A DNA stretch of 64,000 nucleotides from Pseudomonadales bacterium (GCA_012103535.1 WLWQ01000001.1:1804280-1868279); one strand, 5' to 3'; positions 25,588 to 36,000 are shown, counted from the first letter of the stretch. Notes: generated from the sequence alone by a model not told the origin. Translations and numbers: made by a program.

Positions 25588-26745
25588 TTATATCAATCGG
25601 CTTCGGTCAAGTTTGCAATAGAGAATCTGGTAACTGGAATAGGCCAGCTGACCGAAATTTGGATTGCTTCTTTGTTCTGCTGCAGAACCCTGCCCATGCA
25701 ATAAAACGCGAACAGGATTCAGACCAACCTGAGTCAGGTATTCAAATAGCCCATCGAAGCATTTTAGTCTGCCTTCGAATTCAAGAAGATTATTCCCAGC
25801 CCCAATTGTCATAATTAGATCTGCGCTGGAATCGATTACACTCGCTATTGATTTTAGGAACTGTTCTACGTCGGGCATCATGCGGTGATCGAGTCTTAAA
25901 CACACGACTGAACTGCGCATGCTCAATTCAGATTCTTGTTGCTTTTCATCCAATGTTTTAAGGGCTTGATCTGCATCCGTATTCAGAGCTAGCACTCTCC
26001 CACTTTCTCTCTCATTCAGCCCACTAAAGTGATTCTTATAAACTGGATCATTATCGACTAATACCGTGTGTGCCGCCTGCTTCTCCACCGTTTCGAACTG
26101 AAATTTGACACCCGATCCATCCTCCAGCCTGGTGATTTTAGGAGTAAGGTGAATTCCAAAAAGATCGCGATATCCATTCCCAACTCCCAGGGAAACCTGG
26201 TGAATGTCACTGGCAGTTGTCGAGATCAGACCGAGAAGTCTAAGTATTTGCATTACCCGCACAGTATCTACATTCTGAAGAACGTTTATGCCATTGAGTA
26301 ATTGTCTTTGAGATTCACTGTATTGATCGGGGTGGGTTTCACTCGGAATCGCTGGAATATTTCGTATACTTGCACTCGTCTGTATTATGAGTTCGCGCAT
26401 ACCGTCGCAATTCAATTTTGAACTAGCGATCTGCCAGCTATGGAATAACTCCGCACTAGCCGCTAATTGTGCCAGGCAGAAAAGTTTAGCCAACTCCAAG
26501 CTGGGAACCGCCGTGTCAATGATTCCGTTATTTTTTAGTAGTGCACTAACAGTTTGTCTGTGGCTCGATTGATTTTCCAGATGCTCTAAATAGGCATCAT
26601 AGTCATTGAATTGACTGATTAGACTATCGAAGCCGGGGCTCATTGCAATCTCCCCGAATGCGTCTGCTTCTAGCGCATAGGCAGAGGTAAGTTGCTGGCC
26701 GGAGTATGATGCCCATTGGTTCTGCGACACTGCTGTTAACTCCAT
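25588..26745 (-). CDS. Uncharacterised protein
   Basis: 385 residues from the ATG at 26745 (a TTG at 26760 would add five residues; no clear ribosome-binding site for either). No family recognised. The N-terminal half is helical. The C-terminal third (VVCLRLDHRMMPDVEQFLKSIASV, LIMTIGAGNNLLEFEGRL, LFEYLTQVGLNPVRVLLHG) alternates strands and helices as in Rossmann-type methyltransferases or ATP-grasp-like proteins, but the expected glycine motif of a methyltransferase is not evident. No signal peptide. It is followed after 48 nt by the convergent DUF3179 gene. Confidence 0.7.
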   Translation of the reverse strand: MELTAVSQNQWASYSGQQLTSAYALEADAFGEIAMSPGFDSLISQFNDYDAYLEHLENQSSHRQTVSALLKNNGIIDTAVPSLELAKLFCLAQLAASAELFHSWQIASSKLNCDGMRELIIQTSASIRNIPAIPSETHPDQYSESQRQLLNGINVLQNVDTVRVMQILRLLGLISTTASDIHQVSLGVGNGYRDLFGIHLTPKITRLEDGSGVKFQFETVEKQAAHTVLVDNDPVYKNHFSGLNERESGRVLALNTDADQALKTLDEKQQESELSMRSSVVCLRLDHRMMPDVEQFLKSIASVIDSSADLIMTIGAGNNLLEFEGRLKCFDGLFEYLTQVGLNPVRVLLHGQGSAAEQRSNPNFGQLAYSSYQILYCKLDRSRLI

Positions 26746-26980
26746 GTTAACGGGAAACAATTCAACCCAGATGGCGTTATATTTTCAATCACTGGCATAT
26801 GCTCAAAGTTGTCGAGACCAGCACGGCATCTTGACTCGAAGATTACCATTGAATCTAACAGGCAGCATCCGGCCTGTATTTCGAAATTTCCGATAAACTC
26901 CCTTTCAATGCGATTTTCTGACTCTCGATGGGACGCCATTCCGATTATAATGGGCCCTGGATCTTTTTTGGGGGTGTGCT

Positions 26981-27454
26981 ATGAAAAAAATCATTCTGGC
27001 AATGTCAATGCTATCACTGAGCCCTTTATCTTTCGCCCAGGATGCCAACGAAACTGAAATCGAAGAGATTATCGTCATCGGCGAGCTCTCCAGGCGCGCC
27101 GTCAGAGAACAGATAATTCGCGTAGAGAACGATATTTACAGTTTCTACAATGAGCGTAACGGTAATCCTGATCTGGATATTGTGTGTGATGACATTGCCC
27201 TCACCGGAACGCGAATACCGCAACGGGTGTGTGAACCGGTCTTCTGGACCAAGGCCCGCAACCGTCAGGTGCAGGATCTCATTCATGAATGGTCGGGCAT
27301 AGCTGAGCTGGAAAATCTAAGTCAGGAAGTGGTATTGGAAACGGAAGAAATGAACAGAGTATACGCCGAGCTGGTTGCCACTTATCCGGGCTTCCAAGAG
27401 GCACTGCTGATACTGGAAGATCTAAAGGCGCGGCTCGAAGAGTTAGGTAATTAG
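26981..27454 (+). CDS. Small secreted protein with a TonB-box-like N-terminus
   Basis: 157 residues. A signal peptide (1-19, SPLSFAQ) is followed by ETEIEEIIVIGELSRRAVREQI, which closely resembles the TonB box and start of the plug in TonB-dependent receptors (EEIIVIG), although no plug or barrel follows. The rest is helical, with a Cys pair about 22 residues apart (DIVCDDIAL...RVCEPV) and a C-terminal helical repeat-like end. Function unknown. There is GGGGGTG about 10 nt before the ATG. Confidence 0.75.
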   Translation: MKKIILAMSMLSLSPLSFAQDANETEIEEIIVIGELSRRAVREQIIRVENDIYSFYNERNGNPDLDIVCDDIALTGTRIPQRVCEPVFWTKARNRQVQDLIHEWSGIAELENLSQEVVLETEEMNRVYAELVATYPGFQEALLILEDLKARLEELGN

Positions 27455-27693
27455 ATTTTCAGTCGGCCTCTTTCTTGTACCAAGCTTAGCTGAGGTAGAG
27501 TTAATCTGCCTCAACCCTTCCCATTTATGCTTATCGCACTTCAAATCATCCTTTTTCATTGAAAGTAAATATTGAGCACACGGGTCTGCAATGGACTGAG
27601 TGCCAACTCCATTGGTATTCTAAGTAGACACATGAACAGGAAATCGAAAAGATTCACGTATAATTACTAATAAATTTTAAAGTATTGGATATT

Positions 27694-28509
27694 ATGTTTA
27701 TAAGAACAATTTTAGGCAGTACTAGCCTTACTACTGCACTCTTTTCATCATTAGCCATTGCCCAGAGCGACGTTTGGAGCGGTCTGGCTAGATCACAATT
27801 TGACAGTACTGCACTTACCCTCAGAATTCCCTGCGCTGTCGTTGAAGACGAGAGTAGTAATGAAGTGGCAGGTCTTGCACCGGCCTATGCACTTAATCTT
27901 CTTCTCTCGAGTACTGACCCTGGCAATGAACGCTTTCAATTGGTCGAACCCATAGCAGAGTTCGCTGAAATTCCTGAGAGCTGTCTTGACACACTCACTG
28001 TTTCAAATGATGGAAGCACTGCCACCTATACAACTAGCTCAACGGAAATTGATGTCGATGCCGCAGCATTTGCCGATCGTTTCTATACCCTGGAATTGCA
28101 GGCAAATCTACTAGCAGAAGGGCCAGTTGAATTTTCAATAATTAGTGCAGAAAGCAGAGATTATAGAAAGCCAATATATACCGGCGATTTTCTTGATGGA
28201 TTTATTGGCGTGGGGAGCACTGATTTTATTTATGATGATGATTTTTTAGATTTCGTGAATACATCGTGGGAACAAGGATTAGTGGTTTTTGAATCAGGAA
28301 GAGTTGAAAATAATTGTTTCTATGATGATCCAAATAATTTACTTGAAGTGATTGAGGTTGTTGGAACGAATGTACGCTATCGATTGAAATCGACAGTTTC
28401 CGCCGCTGATAACGGTAAAAATCTCTTTGCTACCTGCACCGCTTTTAATCGCGACATCAATCGGCTCGAGAGAACTCTCCAGCTTGTTACCTGGACTGTA
28501 AGTCTCTAA
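27694..28509 (+). CDS. Secreted protein of unknown function
   Basis: 271 residues from the ATG at 27694; the frame is also open from a TTG at 27685. Signal peptide 1-24 (LFSSLAIAQS). The mature part is beta-strand rich and acidic, with three or four Cys residues (IPCAVVEDE, SCLDTL, NCFYDD, ATCTAFN), a pattern typical of secreted all-beta proteins. No family recognised. It lacks a repeat or a catalytic motif that I can name. Confidence 0.7.
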   Translation: MFIRTILGSTSLTTALFSSLAIAQSDVWSGLARSQFDSTALTLRIPCAVVEDESSNEVAGLAPAYALNLLLSSTDPGNERFQLVEPIAEFAEIPESCLDTLTVSNDGSTATYTTSSTEIDVDAAAFADRFYTLELQANLLAEGPVEFSIISAESRDYRKPIYTGDFLDGFIGVGSTDFIYDDDFLDFVNTSWEQGLVVFESGRVENNCFYDDPNNLLEVIEVVGTNVRYRLKSTVSAADNGKNLFATCTAFNRDINRLERTLQLVTWTVSL

Positions 28510-28554
28510 CGCTTAGTCCTTTTCTGCAAAAGCAATTCTTTTCAAAATGCTCAT

Positions 28555-28588
28555 AAAAAAACGGCCCCTTCTTTCGAAGGAGCCGCTT
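28555..28588 (-). terminator. Rho-independent terminator of the TonB-receptor gene
   Basis: Read on the minus strand the stem is CGGCTCCTT/AAGGGGCCG with one mismatch and a six-base loop, followed by TTTTTTT. It lies about 27 nt beyond the receptor stop codon at 28615 and could also protect against read-through from the convergent gene ending at 28509. Confidence 0.85.
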
Positions 28589-28614
28589 CTTATTCATAAA
28601 GATCTAAATCAATC

Positions 28615-31587
28615 TTAGAACTCTACTGTGACCCTTCCATAGATCATTCGTCCACGTGGGTCGTATAAGATCGATTCCATGCCAGCAAAGTCATTAACTC
28701 GCTGTGGCATTCGATCAAAGACGTTACGTGAACCCAGTGTCAAATCAACATTGGTGCCCATCACTTCCAGTCCGCGGTAGTTGTAGGCAATGTCTGCGCT
28801 AGTGAAAGCGCGCAGCATGTCTCTTTGGCTGTTATCGAATCCAGTGAAGAATGGAAACTGGTTGAAGAAGGAACTTCCCCAGTTGTAACCATCATATTCA
28901 ATTTCATCAACATAGTGTCCCGTTATTGAGGCACTGTGATTGCCCATCACCCAACCCAATCGGAGGTTACCCTTCAATTCAGGCAGCGGAGGTGCTTCAC
29001 CGAGGAAGCGGTTACGCTTGCCAAGAGGCTCACTGACCGGATCGGTTACGAACTTCTGGTACTCCCACAAGTCGATCTTGGTAGCACCAAGGTTGGCAGT
29101 CATGGTACCGACGTCATTCAGACCAAACAGACCAGTGATTGCATCCAGTTCAAATTGATATCTGACCTTGAGGTCGAAGGCTTCCACATTGTTTGCCGCC
29201 GCGTTGGACTGACCAACGGTAACCCGCAGAATCTGCGTAGGGTCAGTGGCTGAACGAATAACACGCGGATCCATGTTGCCTGAATCAACCCAGGCTTGAA
29301 GCTCGGGAACAGTCGGCTCTCTGCCTGAAATGCCTGACCATTGCGACCAGTTGAAATAGTCGATATCCAGCAACTGTTGTGGATCGATACTCACGATACG
29401 ATCTGTGAATTCGGTCTGGCTCCAGTCCAGATCGATACGCAGATTGTCGAGAGGCTCGACCGTAATACCAAAGCTCAAGGTATCAGCCGTCTCTGGTGTC
29501 AGGAATGGGTTACCACCCTGGCAACGTCGAGCATAGGCGAAGAACGATGAAAGCGGATCGTCAATATTTGACAAGTTACAACGCTCTGGTGCGTTCAAGT
29601 CGTTCAGACTTGGCGCAATGAACGCTGTTCCTTTGGTACCACGAACCGTCAACCAATCGGTTGGACTGTAAGTAATACCAAACTTCGGATCCGATGAACT
29701 CTGACCTGTAGAGTATCTGGTATCACGTGTAGCAGCAGTGAGTTCTAGATTATCTAGAATTGGGAGTGCTACCTCGACAAACCATGCATCAACTGTACGG
29801 GACTCATTGGCTGGCAAGTCCTGCTGGCCATTGTAGAGATCACCGCTCTGGTAGAGTGCAGCTGGAATATGGTCGAAACCATTTCGGCGACGCTGTGCAC
29901 CAATCGCCATTCCTATAGGTCCACCTGGTAATTCCCAGTCATTGGGTAGAGGCACTGTGCCATTGAATACCAGATCCATAGTAGACAGCGACGAATCCGT
30001 AATATTTCTCAACAGCTGAGTCGGGAATATGGAATCCGCAACTTGTTGAGAGTTCGTGTACGGTCGAAGCACATCAGGATTAACCGCAAACGGGTTGAAA
30101 CACTCTTCGATTGGACCAAGAGTGTCACAATTCAGACCCTGAGAAATTGCTGGGAAACTCTGGTTATTCTGACGAGACAGCAAATGCTCTTCAGTATGCA
30201 TAACCGAGAAAACACCGTCCCAACCATCAATGTAAGGCACTGTGAAGTTGGTATCGAGAGCAACTCGATAGCTTCTTTCCCGATAGAAACCAGGGAAGCT
30301 GCCGTTGCTGTTTAAACCAGCGGCAGGTGTCTGTGACTTACCGAATGGGCGCCAGCCACTGAAGCGAACGTCTTCGTTAAACGGGATACCGTTTGGATCG
30401 AGAATTACATCGCCATTGGCGTCTCGGTCCGGCAGGGTATCGGCATTGGCATCCAGAGCGAACAAGGCATTGCCATTGGCGTCCATCGCACGATATGGGT
30501 TACCTGGAAGCTCACCACGAAGAACTGGCAGTTCATCAACACGTCCGCCTGGGTTGGCAGCTGAGTTCTGACCCTTATAAGTCAAGCTGTTCCAGTTGGC
30601 CTGAAGATTAAAACTCAGGTCATCACTAACTTCATAGCTAGCATTGGCATAGAACACACCCTGCTGGTTCGCCGGGTTAAGTTCCCACCACTGACCAAAG
30701 TCCATGTAACAGGTATTGTTCGAAGCCAAGTTTCCGTTAGGATTAGCTCGAATACCAACAGTTGGATCTGTCATTTGAGCAATAGGAGTACAACCTAAGT
30801 CGCCTTGACGACTAGTTGTTCCGGTTAGTATGCCGTTTTCATCACGCTGTGGTACCGCAAACTGTCCTGGGTTACCCGATGATGAAAAGTTGAAACCAGC
30901 GTTGTAAAAATTCTCCCGGTCGGCCCATAACAGGTTGGAGTTGTCACGCCATTGACCTGCAACTACTAAGTCAACACCGCCGAGATCTCCACCCCAGATG
31001 AAGCTGTACATTTGCTCAGTGTAAGAGTCACTAGCATCAGTTTCCTGGCTGAAAACCTCCATCTTGAAACCGTCATATGACTTGATGGGCACGAAGTTAA
31101 CAACACCAGCCACCGCCGCTGAACCATAAAGTGCAGCAGCACCATCCACAACGATGTCGAGTCGTTGAATGGCGATTTGTGGAAGCATCGCGTTTACGTT
31201 GCCGTCGATCACGCGCTTACCGTCGACTAAGTCGAGTGTGGCGCCAGCGCCGAGACCACGAAGGTTAATCGCAGTTTCACTAGCTCCGGATCCTGGCGTG
31301 ATGTTAGATGAAATCGACGAACCCTGATTGAAACTCAGGCTATGTACGATATCACCAATATTTGGAGTACCTTCAGCAGCGATATCCTCAAGCGTAAGCT
31401 GCGTCAGGGGTGATGCGGACCGAAAGCCTTCGGTACGCCGGATAAAGGAGCCGGTAACAATTACTTCTTCGACTACATCATCCTGTGCAAGCACTGCCCC
31501 AGAAATTGGAAGTAGCGATAATGAAACCGCCGAGCAGAGCATTTTTTTAGGAAAACCGGGTCGCCCGGTTTTTCGGTTGACGTGCAT
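28615..31587 (-). CDS. TonB-dependent outer-membrane receptor
   Basis: 990 residues. Signal peptide 1-34 (SGAVLAQ), a TonB box with plug start EEVIVTGSFIRRTEG, plug domain (about 45-170: SPLTQLTLEDIAAEGTPNIGDIVHSLSFNQG and NLRGLGAGATLDLVDGKRV), then a long beta-barrel ending in GRMIYGRVTVEF with the terminal Phe expected for BAM recognition. TBDRs import siderophores, cobalamin, sugars or aromatic compounds with energy from TonB. The adjacent halogenase-like and 2OG-oxygenase genes on the same strand match a recurrent marine neighbourhood thought to process carbohydrates or other imported molecules. ATG with GAGAGGA upstream. Confidence 0.92.
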   Translation of the reverse strand: MHVNRKTGRPGFPKKMLCSAVSLSLLPISGAVLAQDDVVEEVIVTGSFIRRTEGFRSASPLTQLTLEDIAAEGTPNIGDIVHSLSFNQGSSISSNITPGSGASETAINLRGLGAGATLDLVDGKRVIDGNVNAMLPQIAIQRLDIVVDGAAALYGSAAVAGVVNFVPIKSYDGFKMEVFSQETDASDSYTEQMYSFIWGGDLGGVDLVVAGQWRDNSNLLWADRENFYNAGFNFSSSGNPGQFAVPQRDENGILTGTTSRQGDLGCTPIAQMTDPTVGIRANPNGNLASNNTCYMDFGQWWELNPANQQGVFYANASYEVSDDLSFNLQANWNSLTYKGQNSAANPGGRVDELPVLRGELPGNPYRAMDANGNALFALDANADTLPDRDANGDVILDPNGIPFNEDVRFSGWRPFGKSQTPAAGLNSNGSFPGFYRERSYRVALDTNFTVPYIDGWDGVFSVMHTEEHLLSRQNNQSFPAISQGLNCDTLGPIEECFNPFAVNPDVLRPYTNSQQVADSIFPTQLLRNITDSSLSTMDLVFNGTVPLPNDWELPGGPIGMAIGAQRRRNGFDHIPAALYQSGDLYNGQQDLPANESRTVDAWFVEVALPILDNLELTAATRDTRYSTGQSSSDPKFGITYSPTDWLTVRGTKGTAFIAPSLNDLNAPERCNLSNIDDPLSSFFAYARRCQGGNPFLTPETADTLSFGITVEPLDNLRIDLDWSQTEFTDRIVSIDPQQLLDIDYFNWSQWSGISGREPTVPELQAWVDSGNMDPRVIRSATDPTQILRVTVGQSNAAANNVEAFDLKVRYQFELDAITGLFGLNDVGTMTANLGATKIDLWEYQKFVTDPVSEPLGKRNRFLGEAPPLPELKGNLRLGWVMGNHSASITGHYVDEIEYDGYNWGSSFFNQFPFFTGFDNSQRDMLRAFTSADIAYNYRGLEVMGTNVDLTLGSRNVFDRMPQRVNDFAGMESILYDPRGRMIYGRVTVEF

Positions 31588-32134
31588 ATAAAGTCCTCTC
31601 TCTTGATTTTTTTACTTCTAGTACTTCACTTTCTTGTTTTAAGCATCGATGCTGCAAGATTTGAAATGCAGCTAGAAGAGTCTGCAGTCCGGCATTTTTT
31701 ATGGCATTCGGATATTCATGAATGGGAATCCGAATAGCCCAACAGCGCCGGTCAATAGACTTATCCACCCGAGATAAGAACACCCACGTAAGACTCAGTC
31801 AAGAGCTATTATGAAGCGGGGATGAGATTCAAAAATCGAGCGTTTGTTCGGTCAAAAAAAGCGTTACATAAGGTAACTTTATTGTTGATGTAACTGCTCT
31901 GAAACCATGGAATTCCGCGGGATTCTCCATTTTTGCCTTAATTTGGAGCAATAAAATTTGATTCAAAAATATTTTGATATTGAGAGAAGCAGCAGCATAG
32001 ATTTAATACCGCCAAATTGAATTGCTAAGTTCCTCGGAGAATTTGTAAAAATTAGTGCTGGGACTCCTGGCTCCTATCCCCTGTAGCAACAAATACTCTT
32101 GATTTCCCCGGGAAAATTTCTTTCATTTGACGAA
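31588..32134. other. 547-nt non-coding region upstream of the TonB-receptor gene
   Basis: AT-rich, no supported gene. The only structure that I note is a weak IR GTTAC-ATAAG-GTAAC near 31864-31878. A short minus-strand ORF here overlaps the receptor start and has no family resemblance. It presumably holds the receptor promoter and regulatory sites, but I cannot point to them. Confidence 0.5.
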
Positions 32135-33655
32135 TTAGGATTGTCCACCTACCAGCATCTTTTCGTGGGGTTTGAAATTCATCGAACAGCCAGCGACAAA
32201 TTTATCAACAAATTCCAGATCTGCTTGAGCAGCTTGAGCATTTTCTGTGTCTGCAGTAGTTAAATTTTCCTGCTGCGGAAATATTCCCATGCCTGCGAGC
32301 AAGCAGGTCCAGGACCGCTGAGAATAGTAGTTTCCGATATTTAGACGGGTCAGTGCGGCTTCCATGTCTTCAATCCCATACCAACAGTTAAGCATTTCTT
32401 TTAAGTTGCTGGAAAGATTCTGGTTTTCTCGATTATCTATCCAGTATTGACTGTCTGTTCTTGAGTTGGTCTTGTAATGTAAGACGATGTAATCACGAAT
32501 ACCTTCAAAATTTGTATTCATGCGTTCGTTGAACTGATCTCTGTATTGATCGGTAAATCCACCTTCTTCAAATGCATTACCGAATTCATCGATAGTCGAA
32601 TAAACAAACTGCAAAGCCGTCGCTTCCAATGGTTCTATGAAACCTTGAGATAGACCAACTGCTACACAATTATTACGCCAGGTCTCTTCTGTTCTGCCAA
32701 CTTTCATTTTTAGATGACGCGCTTCAATATCACTTTCCAAAATCCCCAAGTGTGCTCTGAGCTCAGTCTCAGCTTCGTCGGTCGTGCAATATTTCGAACT
32801 ATAAACATAGCCATTGCCGAAACGATTAGTCAGCGGAATTTTCCATACCCAGCCATTCGACAACGCCGTCGAAACAGTTTCCGACGGAATGTTGGCTTCG
32901 ATCTCTGTGGGTACTGCTATGGCTGAATCATTAAATAGATTTTCGGCGAAGCTTAAGAACGGAACTTTTAAAGTTTTTTGCAGAAGGACAGAAGCGAAAC
33001 CAGAACAGTCGACGAAAAAATCCCCTGACAAGATTTGATCGGTGTTAAGTTTTAAAGACTTTATATCTCCATTCGAATTCTGTTCAACACTTTCAACAGT
33101 GGCTTCAATGTGTTCGATGCCTTTTTCCTTGGCTCTATTTCGTAAGAACTTGCCAATTAAAACCGAATCGAAGTGATAGCCATACTGAAAATGAAAAGGA
33201 AAGTTATCGGAAGGTAGCGGCGCTAATTTTTTCTCAGTCAAACTCGCCATTAATGAGAAACGATTAGGATGAGCCAGGACATCGAGCCCTTTCCTGCGCA
33301 GGGCTGAATATTTGTAGAGCAAGCCAAAGGTCGCAAAATCCAGGCTGCAAGGGAAGGGATGAAAATATCCTTCATAGCCAGCAACCGTTGACCAATTGTT
33401 AAAGCTAATCCCATTTTTGTAGGTGGCATTACATTCCGGCATCCATTCCGATTCACTTATGTCTAGTGCATCGAAAAACACCTTAAGCAGGGGGGTTGAA
33501 CCTTCACCAACCCCAATAATGCCAATGTCCGGCGATTCAACTACGGTGATCTTAATCCCCATGTGCTGCCACTTTTTTTGTAGCAGGCTGGCGGTCATCC
33601 AACCCGCGGTACCACCACCTAGTATCACAATATTTTTTACGTTCGAATTGTTCAT
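32135..33655 (-). CDS. Flavin-dependent tryptophan-halogenase-family protein
   Basis: 506 residues. FAD-binding GGGTAGWM (13-20), Lys80 in ATYKNGISF (the position equivalent to the catalytic lysine of PrnA/RebH), the halogenase signature WVWKIP (269-274), and GFIEPLEATA (339-348, the active-site Glu region). Classical members chlorinate tryptophan with reduced FAD, chloride and oxygen. Many marine relatives next to TonB receptors have unproven substrates, so halogenation of a free indole or a peptide-bound tryptophan is possible but not shown. A flavin reductase partner is not in the window. Confidence 0.85.
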   Translation of the reverse strand: MNNSNVKNIVILGGGTAGWMTASLLQKKWQHMGIKITVVESPDIGIIGVGEGSTPLLKVFFDALDISESEWMPECNATYKNGISFNNWSTVAGYEGYFHPFPCSLDFATFGLLYKYSALRRKGLDVLAHPNRFSLMASLTEKKLAPLPSDNFPFHFQYGYHFDSVLIGKFLRNRAKEKGIEHIEATVESVEQNSNGDIKSLKLNTDQILSGDFFVDCSGFASVLLQKTLKVPFLSFAENLFNDSAIAVPTEIEANIPSETVSTALSNGWVWKIPLTNRFGNGYVYSSKYCTTDEAETELRAHLGILESDIEARHLKMKVGRTEETWRNNCVAVGLSQGFIEPLEATALQFVYSTIDEFGNAFEEGGFTDQYRDQFNERMNTNFEGIRDYIVLHYKTNSRTDSQYWIDNRENQNLSSNLKEMLNCWYGIEDMEAALTRLNIGNYYSQRSWTCLLAGMGIFPQQENLTTADTENAQAAQADLEFVDKFVAGCSMNFKPHEKMLVGGQS

Positions 33656-33841
33656 TTTTTTATGTAGGCAATAAGCTGCCTTCTTTTATCAACTCAGAAT
33701 AACGAGGGAGTATTTCAAAGTCCAGAGCGTAGGTCGTCAATGCCTATGCCAGTTCAGGGAACAAAGCAGTAGCATCTGATCATTTCTAATAAGAAAATTT
33801 CTATGAAGGAATTAATACTATTTCGCGCTTATTCTAAAGGC

Positions 33842-34444
33842 TTATCTATCCTCATGAGGAAAATGCATCCAACCGGTAATAATGTATTTCTCTCCCGAAT
33901 TCACAATGTTTCCCACATGGGCATGGGTCCATTCGGCAGGCCAGATAAGCGTTTTCCCCTTTTGCGGTTGAACTTCCATATTCTGATGAGTAAATGTAGT
34001 TGTACCCCCATCCTCTACATCATTTAGGTAACTCATCCAGGCAAGTACCCTGAAGGAATTTTGCAGTGAAGTACGTTCGCTGTGGGGAAGTTTAAAGTGT
34101 CCGCCAGGCAGATATTTTTGAACATTGAATGAGCCGATGTCAGTCTTGGGCATGATCGACCCGAGGAAAGGAAACTGCTGTGTGTAATCTTCATAGCAGG
34201 CGAATAAATTGTCGATGTAATCTTTGATGGGGCTATATTCTTCCGAATTCAAGTCCCGCGGATGAACGGTGATATCCATTGAATTTTTAGCGTCAAGATT
34301 TACGCCGCCGGCTGATTTGCCTTGCTCTTGTTTATCTTGATGAGATTCAAAAAATGTAACGATCTCATCACAAAGAGCATTCTGCTCTATATCCCAACAA
34401 CCGATAAAATGAGGGCTAGGGCCCTCCAGATTAATGCGCTTCAT
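33842..34444 (-). CDS. 2OG-Fe(II) oxygenase, prolyl-4-hydroxylase type
   Basis: 200 residues. The double-stranded beta-helix fold is marked by LPGGHFKLPHSE (His121 and Glu123 as probable iron ligands, where most relatives have HxD), VLAWMSYLNDVEDGGTTTF, LIWPAEWTHAHVGNIV (third ligand His174 or His176) and GEKYIITGWM (Lys187 for 2-oxoglutarate). The family hydroxylates amino-acid side chains or small molecules. It is encoded upstream of the halogenase gene on the same strand (186 nt gap). Confidence 0.85.
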   Translation of the reverse strand: MKRINLEGPSPHFIGCWDIEQNALCDEIVTFFESHQDKQEQGKSAGGVNLDAKNSMDITVHPRDLNSEEYSPIKDYIDNLFACYEDYTQQFPFLGSIMPKTDIGSFNVQKYLPGGHFKLPHSERTSLQNSFRVLAWMSYLNDVEDGGTTTFTHQNMEVQPQKGKTLIWPAEWTHAHVGNIVNSGEKYIITGWMHFPHEDR

Positions 34445-34544
34445 TCCATTTGCTCATGATTAACTACTACGCCTTCGGCACACATAAAGAAACGAAGCCT
34501 AACGCTTATTGTTTAAGTTACAAGTCTTCTTTCAATAATACTAA

Positions 34545-35996
34545 CTAAGCCAGTATCGGTTCGACAATTTTTCCATGGACGTCGGTCAAACGAAAATCTC
34601 TGCCCTGATAGTGATAGGTCAGGCGTGTATGATCGATGCCTAACAAGTGCAGTATGGTTGCATGGAGATCATGTACATGTACTGGATCTTTTACGATATT
34701 GTAAGAGAAGTCATCGGTGACACCGTGGCTAACACCAGGTTTAACGCCGCCTCCGGCCATCCACATGGTAAAACAACGTGGATGATGATCACGCCCATAA
34801 ACTTCTTCTGTGAACCGACCCTGACAATAAACGCTTCTGCCAAACTCTCCACCCCATACAACCAGAGTGTCATCCAACAGACCACGTTCTTTCAGATCCT
34901 GAACTAGTGCGGCTTGGGGCTGATCCACATCTCTGGCCTGATTACGAATTCCTCCCGGTAGGCGTGTATGTTGATCCCAGCCGCGATGAAATAACTGAAT
35001 AAAGCGAACGTCTCGCTCCGCTAAGCGCCGCGCTAGCAAACAATTTCTGGCGAAGGATCCTGGTTTCAACACATCAGGCCCGTAGCGATCTAGCGTTTCT
35101 TGTGACTCGCCAGAGAGATCATTAAGTTCTGGCACCGAAGTCTGCATACGATAGGCCATTTCGTATTGCGAAATTCGGGTGCTGGTTTCGGAATCGCCAT
35201 ACTCATCCTGAGTGAGTTCATTTAGTTGAGCCAGATCATCAAGAAAGCGCCGACGGGTAGAGCTGTTTACACCGGGAGGATTAGAGAGATAGAGAACAGG
35301 ATCACCGCTGGCAAGAAACTTCACGCCCTGGTGTCGGGTGGGTAAAAATCCACTCCCCCATAATCTGTCGTAAAGAGGCTGGCCGCCATTGCCAGTGCCA
35401 ATTGAAACCATGGCGACAAAAGAAGGCAGATCCTGGTTCATGCTGCCGAGTCCATAATCCAGCCAGGCACCTATACTTGGTCGACCAGCGAGTTGAGCGC
35501 CAGTTTGAAAAAAGGTTATGCCAGGATCGTGATTGATAGCGTCGGTGTGCATCGACTTAATGAATGCCAATTCGTCTACAATTTTAGCCGTATGGGGCAT
35601 TAGTTCACTGACCCAAGCGCCAGATTCACCGTGTTGTTCGAAGTCGTAGATCGAAGGCACAAGGGGGAAACTCAGCTGACCTGAGGTCATTGCAGTCACG
35701 CGCTGATTGCCTCGCACCGAAGGAGGCAAACCTTCACCCACCATGTCTTTCAGTTTTGGTTTGTAATCCCACAACTCATGTTGCGAAGGTCCGCCAGACT
35801 GAAACAAATAAATAACGCGTTTAGCTTTAGGGGCAAAGTGAGGCACACCCGACAGCCCACCAATTGCTTGTCCTGTTTGCGCAAAAGCATCTTCTGACAG
35901 TAAGGAATTAAGTGCTGCCGCGCCTAAACAAGTACTGGTCAGACCGAGAAAACTACGACGCGTTAATTGTTGTTTACGATAATCAATCGGGTTCAT
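34545..35996 (-). CDS. DUF1501 (sulfatase-fold) Tat-exported protein
   Basis: 483 residues from the ATG at 35996, chosen because [18 protein letters not shown] is a typical n-region and Tat motif (RRSFLG) for DUF1501 proteins. The start at 36023 would overlap the preceding gene. The mature part has the DUF1501 core: [43 protein letters not shown] (metal-binding region), [19 protein letters not shown]. The family belongs to the alkaline-phosphatase-like superfamily, but its substrate is unknown. It follows the PSCyt/PSD1 gene after 4 nt. Confidence 0.88.
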   Translation of the reverse strand: MNPIDYRKQQLTRRSFLGLTSTCLGAAALNSLLSEDAFAQTGQAIGGLSGVPHFAPKAKRVIYLFQSGGPSQHELWDYKPKLKDMVGEGLPPSVRGNQRVTAMTSGQLSFPLVPSIYDFEQHGESGAWVSELMPHTAKIVDELAFIKSMHTDAINHDPGITFFQTGAQLAGRPSIGAWLDYGLGSMNQDLPSFVAMVSIGTGNGGQPLYDRLWGSGFLPTRHQGVKFLASGDPVLYLSNPPGVNSSTRRRFLDDLAQLNELTQDEYGDSETSTRISQYEMAYRMQTSVPELNDLSGESQETLDRYGPDVLKPGSFARNCLLARRLAERDVRFIQLFHRGWDQHTRLPGGIRNQARDVDQPQAALVQDLKERGLLDDTLVVWGGEFGRSVYCQGRFTEEVYGRDHHPRCFTMWMAGGGVKPGVSHGVTDDFSYNIVKDPVHVHDLHATILHLLGIDHTRLTYHYQGRDFRLTDVHGKIVEPILA

Positions 35997-36000
35997 AGTT

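Noticed and set aside
26736..26939. 67-residue minus-strand ORF upstream of the uncharacterised gene
   Set aside because: It overlaps that gene's start and an opposite-strand ORF, with no family resemblance or ribosome-binding site.
31547..31783. 78-residue minus-strand ORF at the TonB receptor start
   Set aside because: It overlaps the receptor start in another frame; the receptor's own ATG has a good ribosome-binding site.
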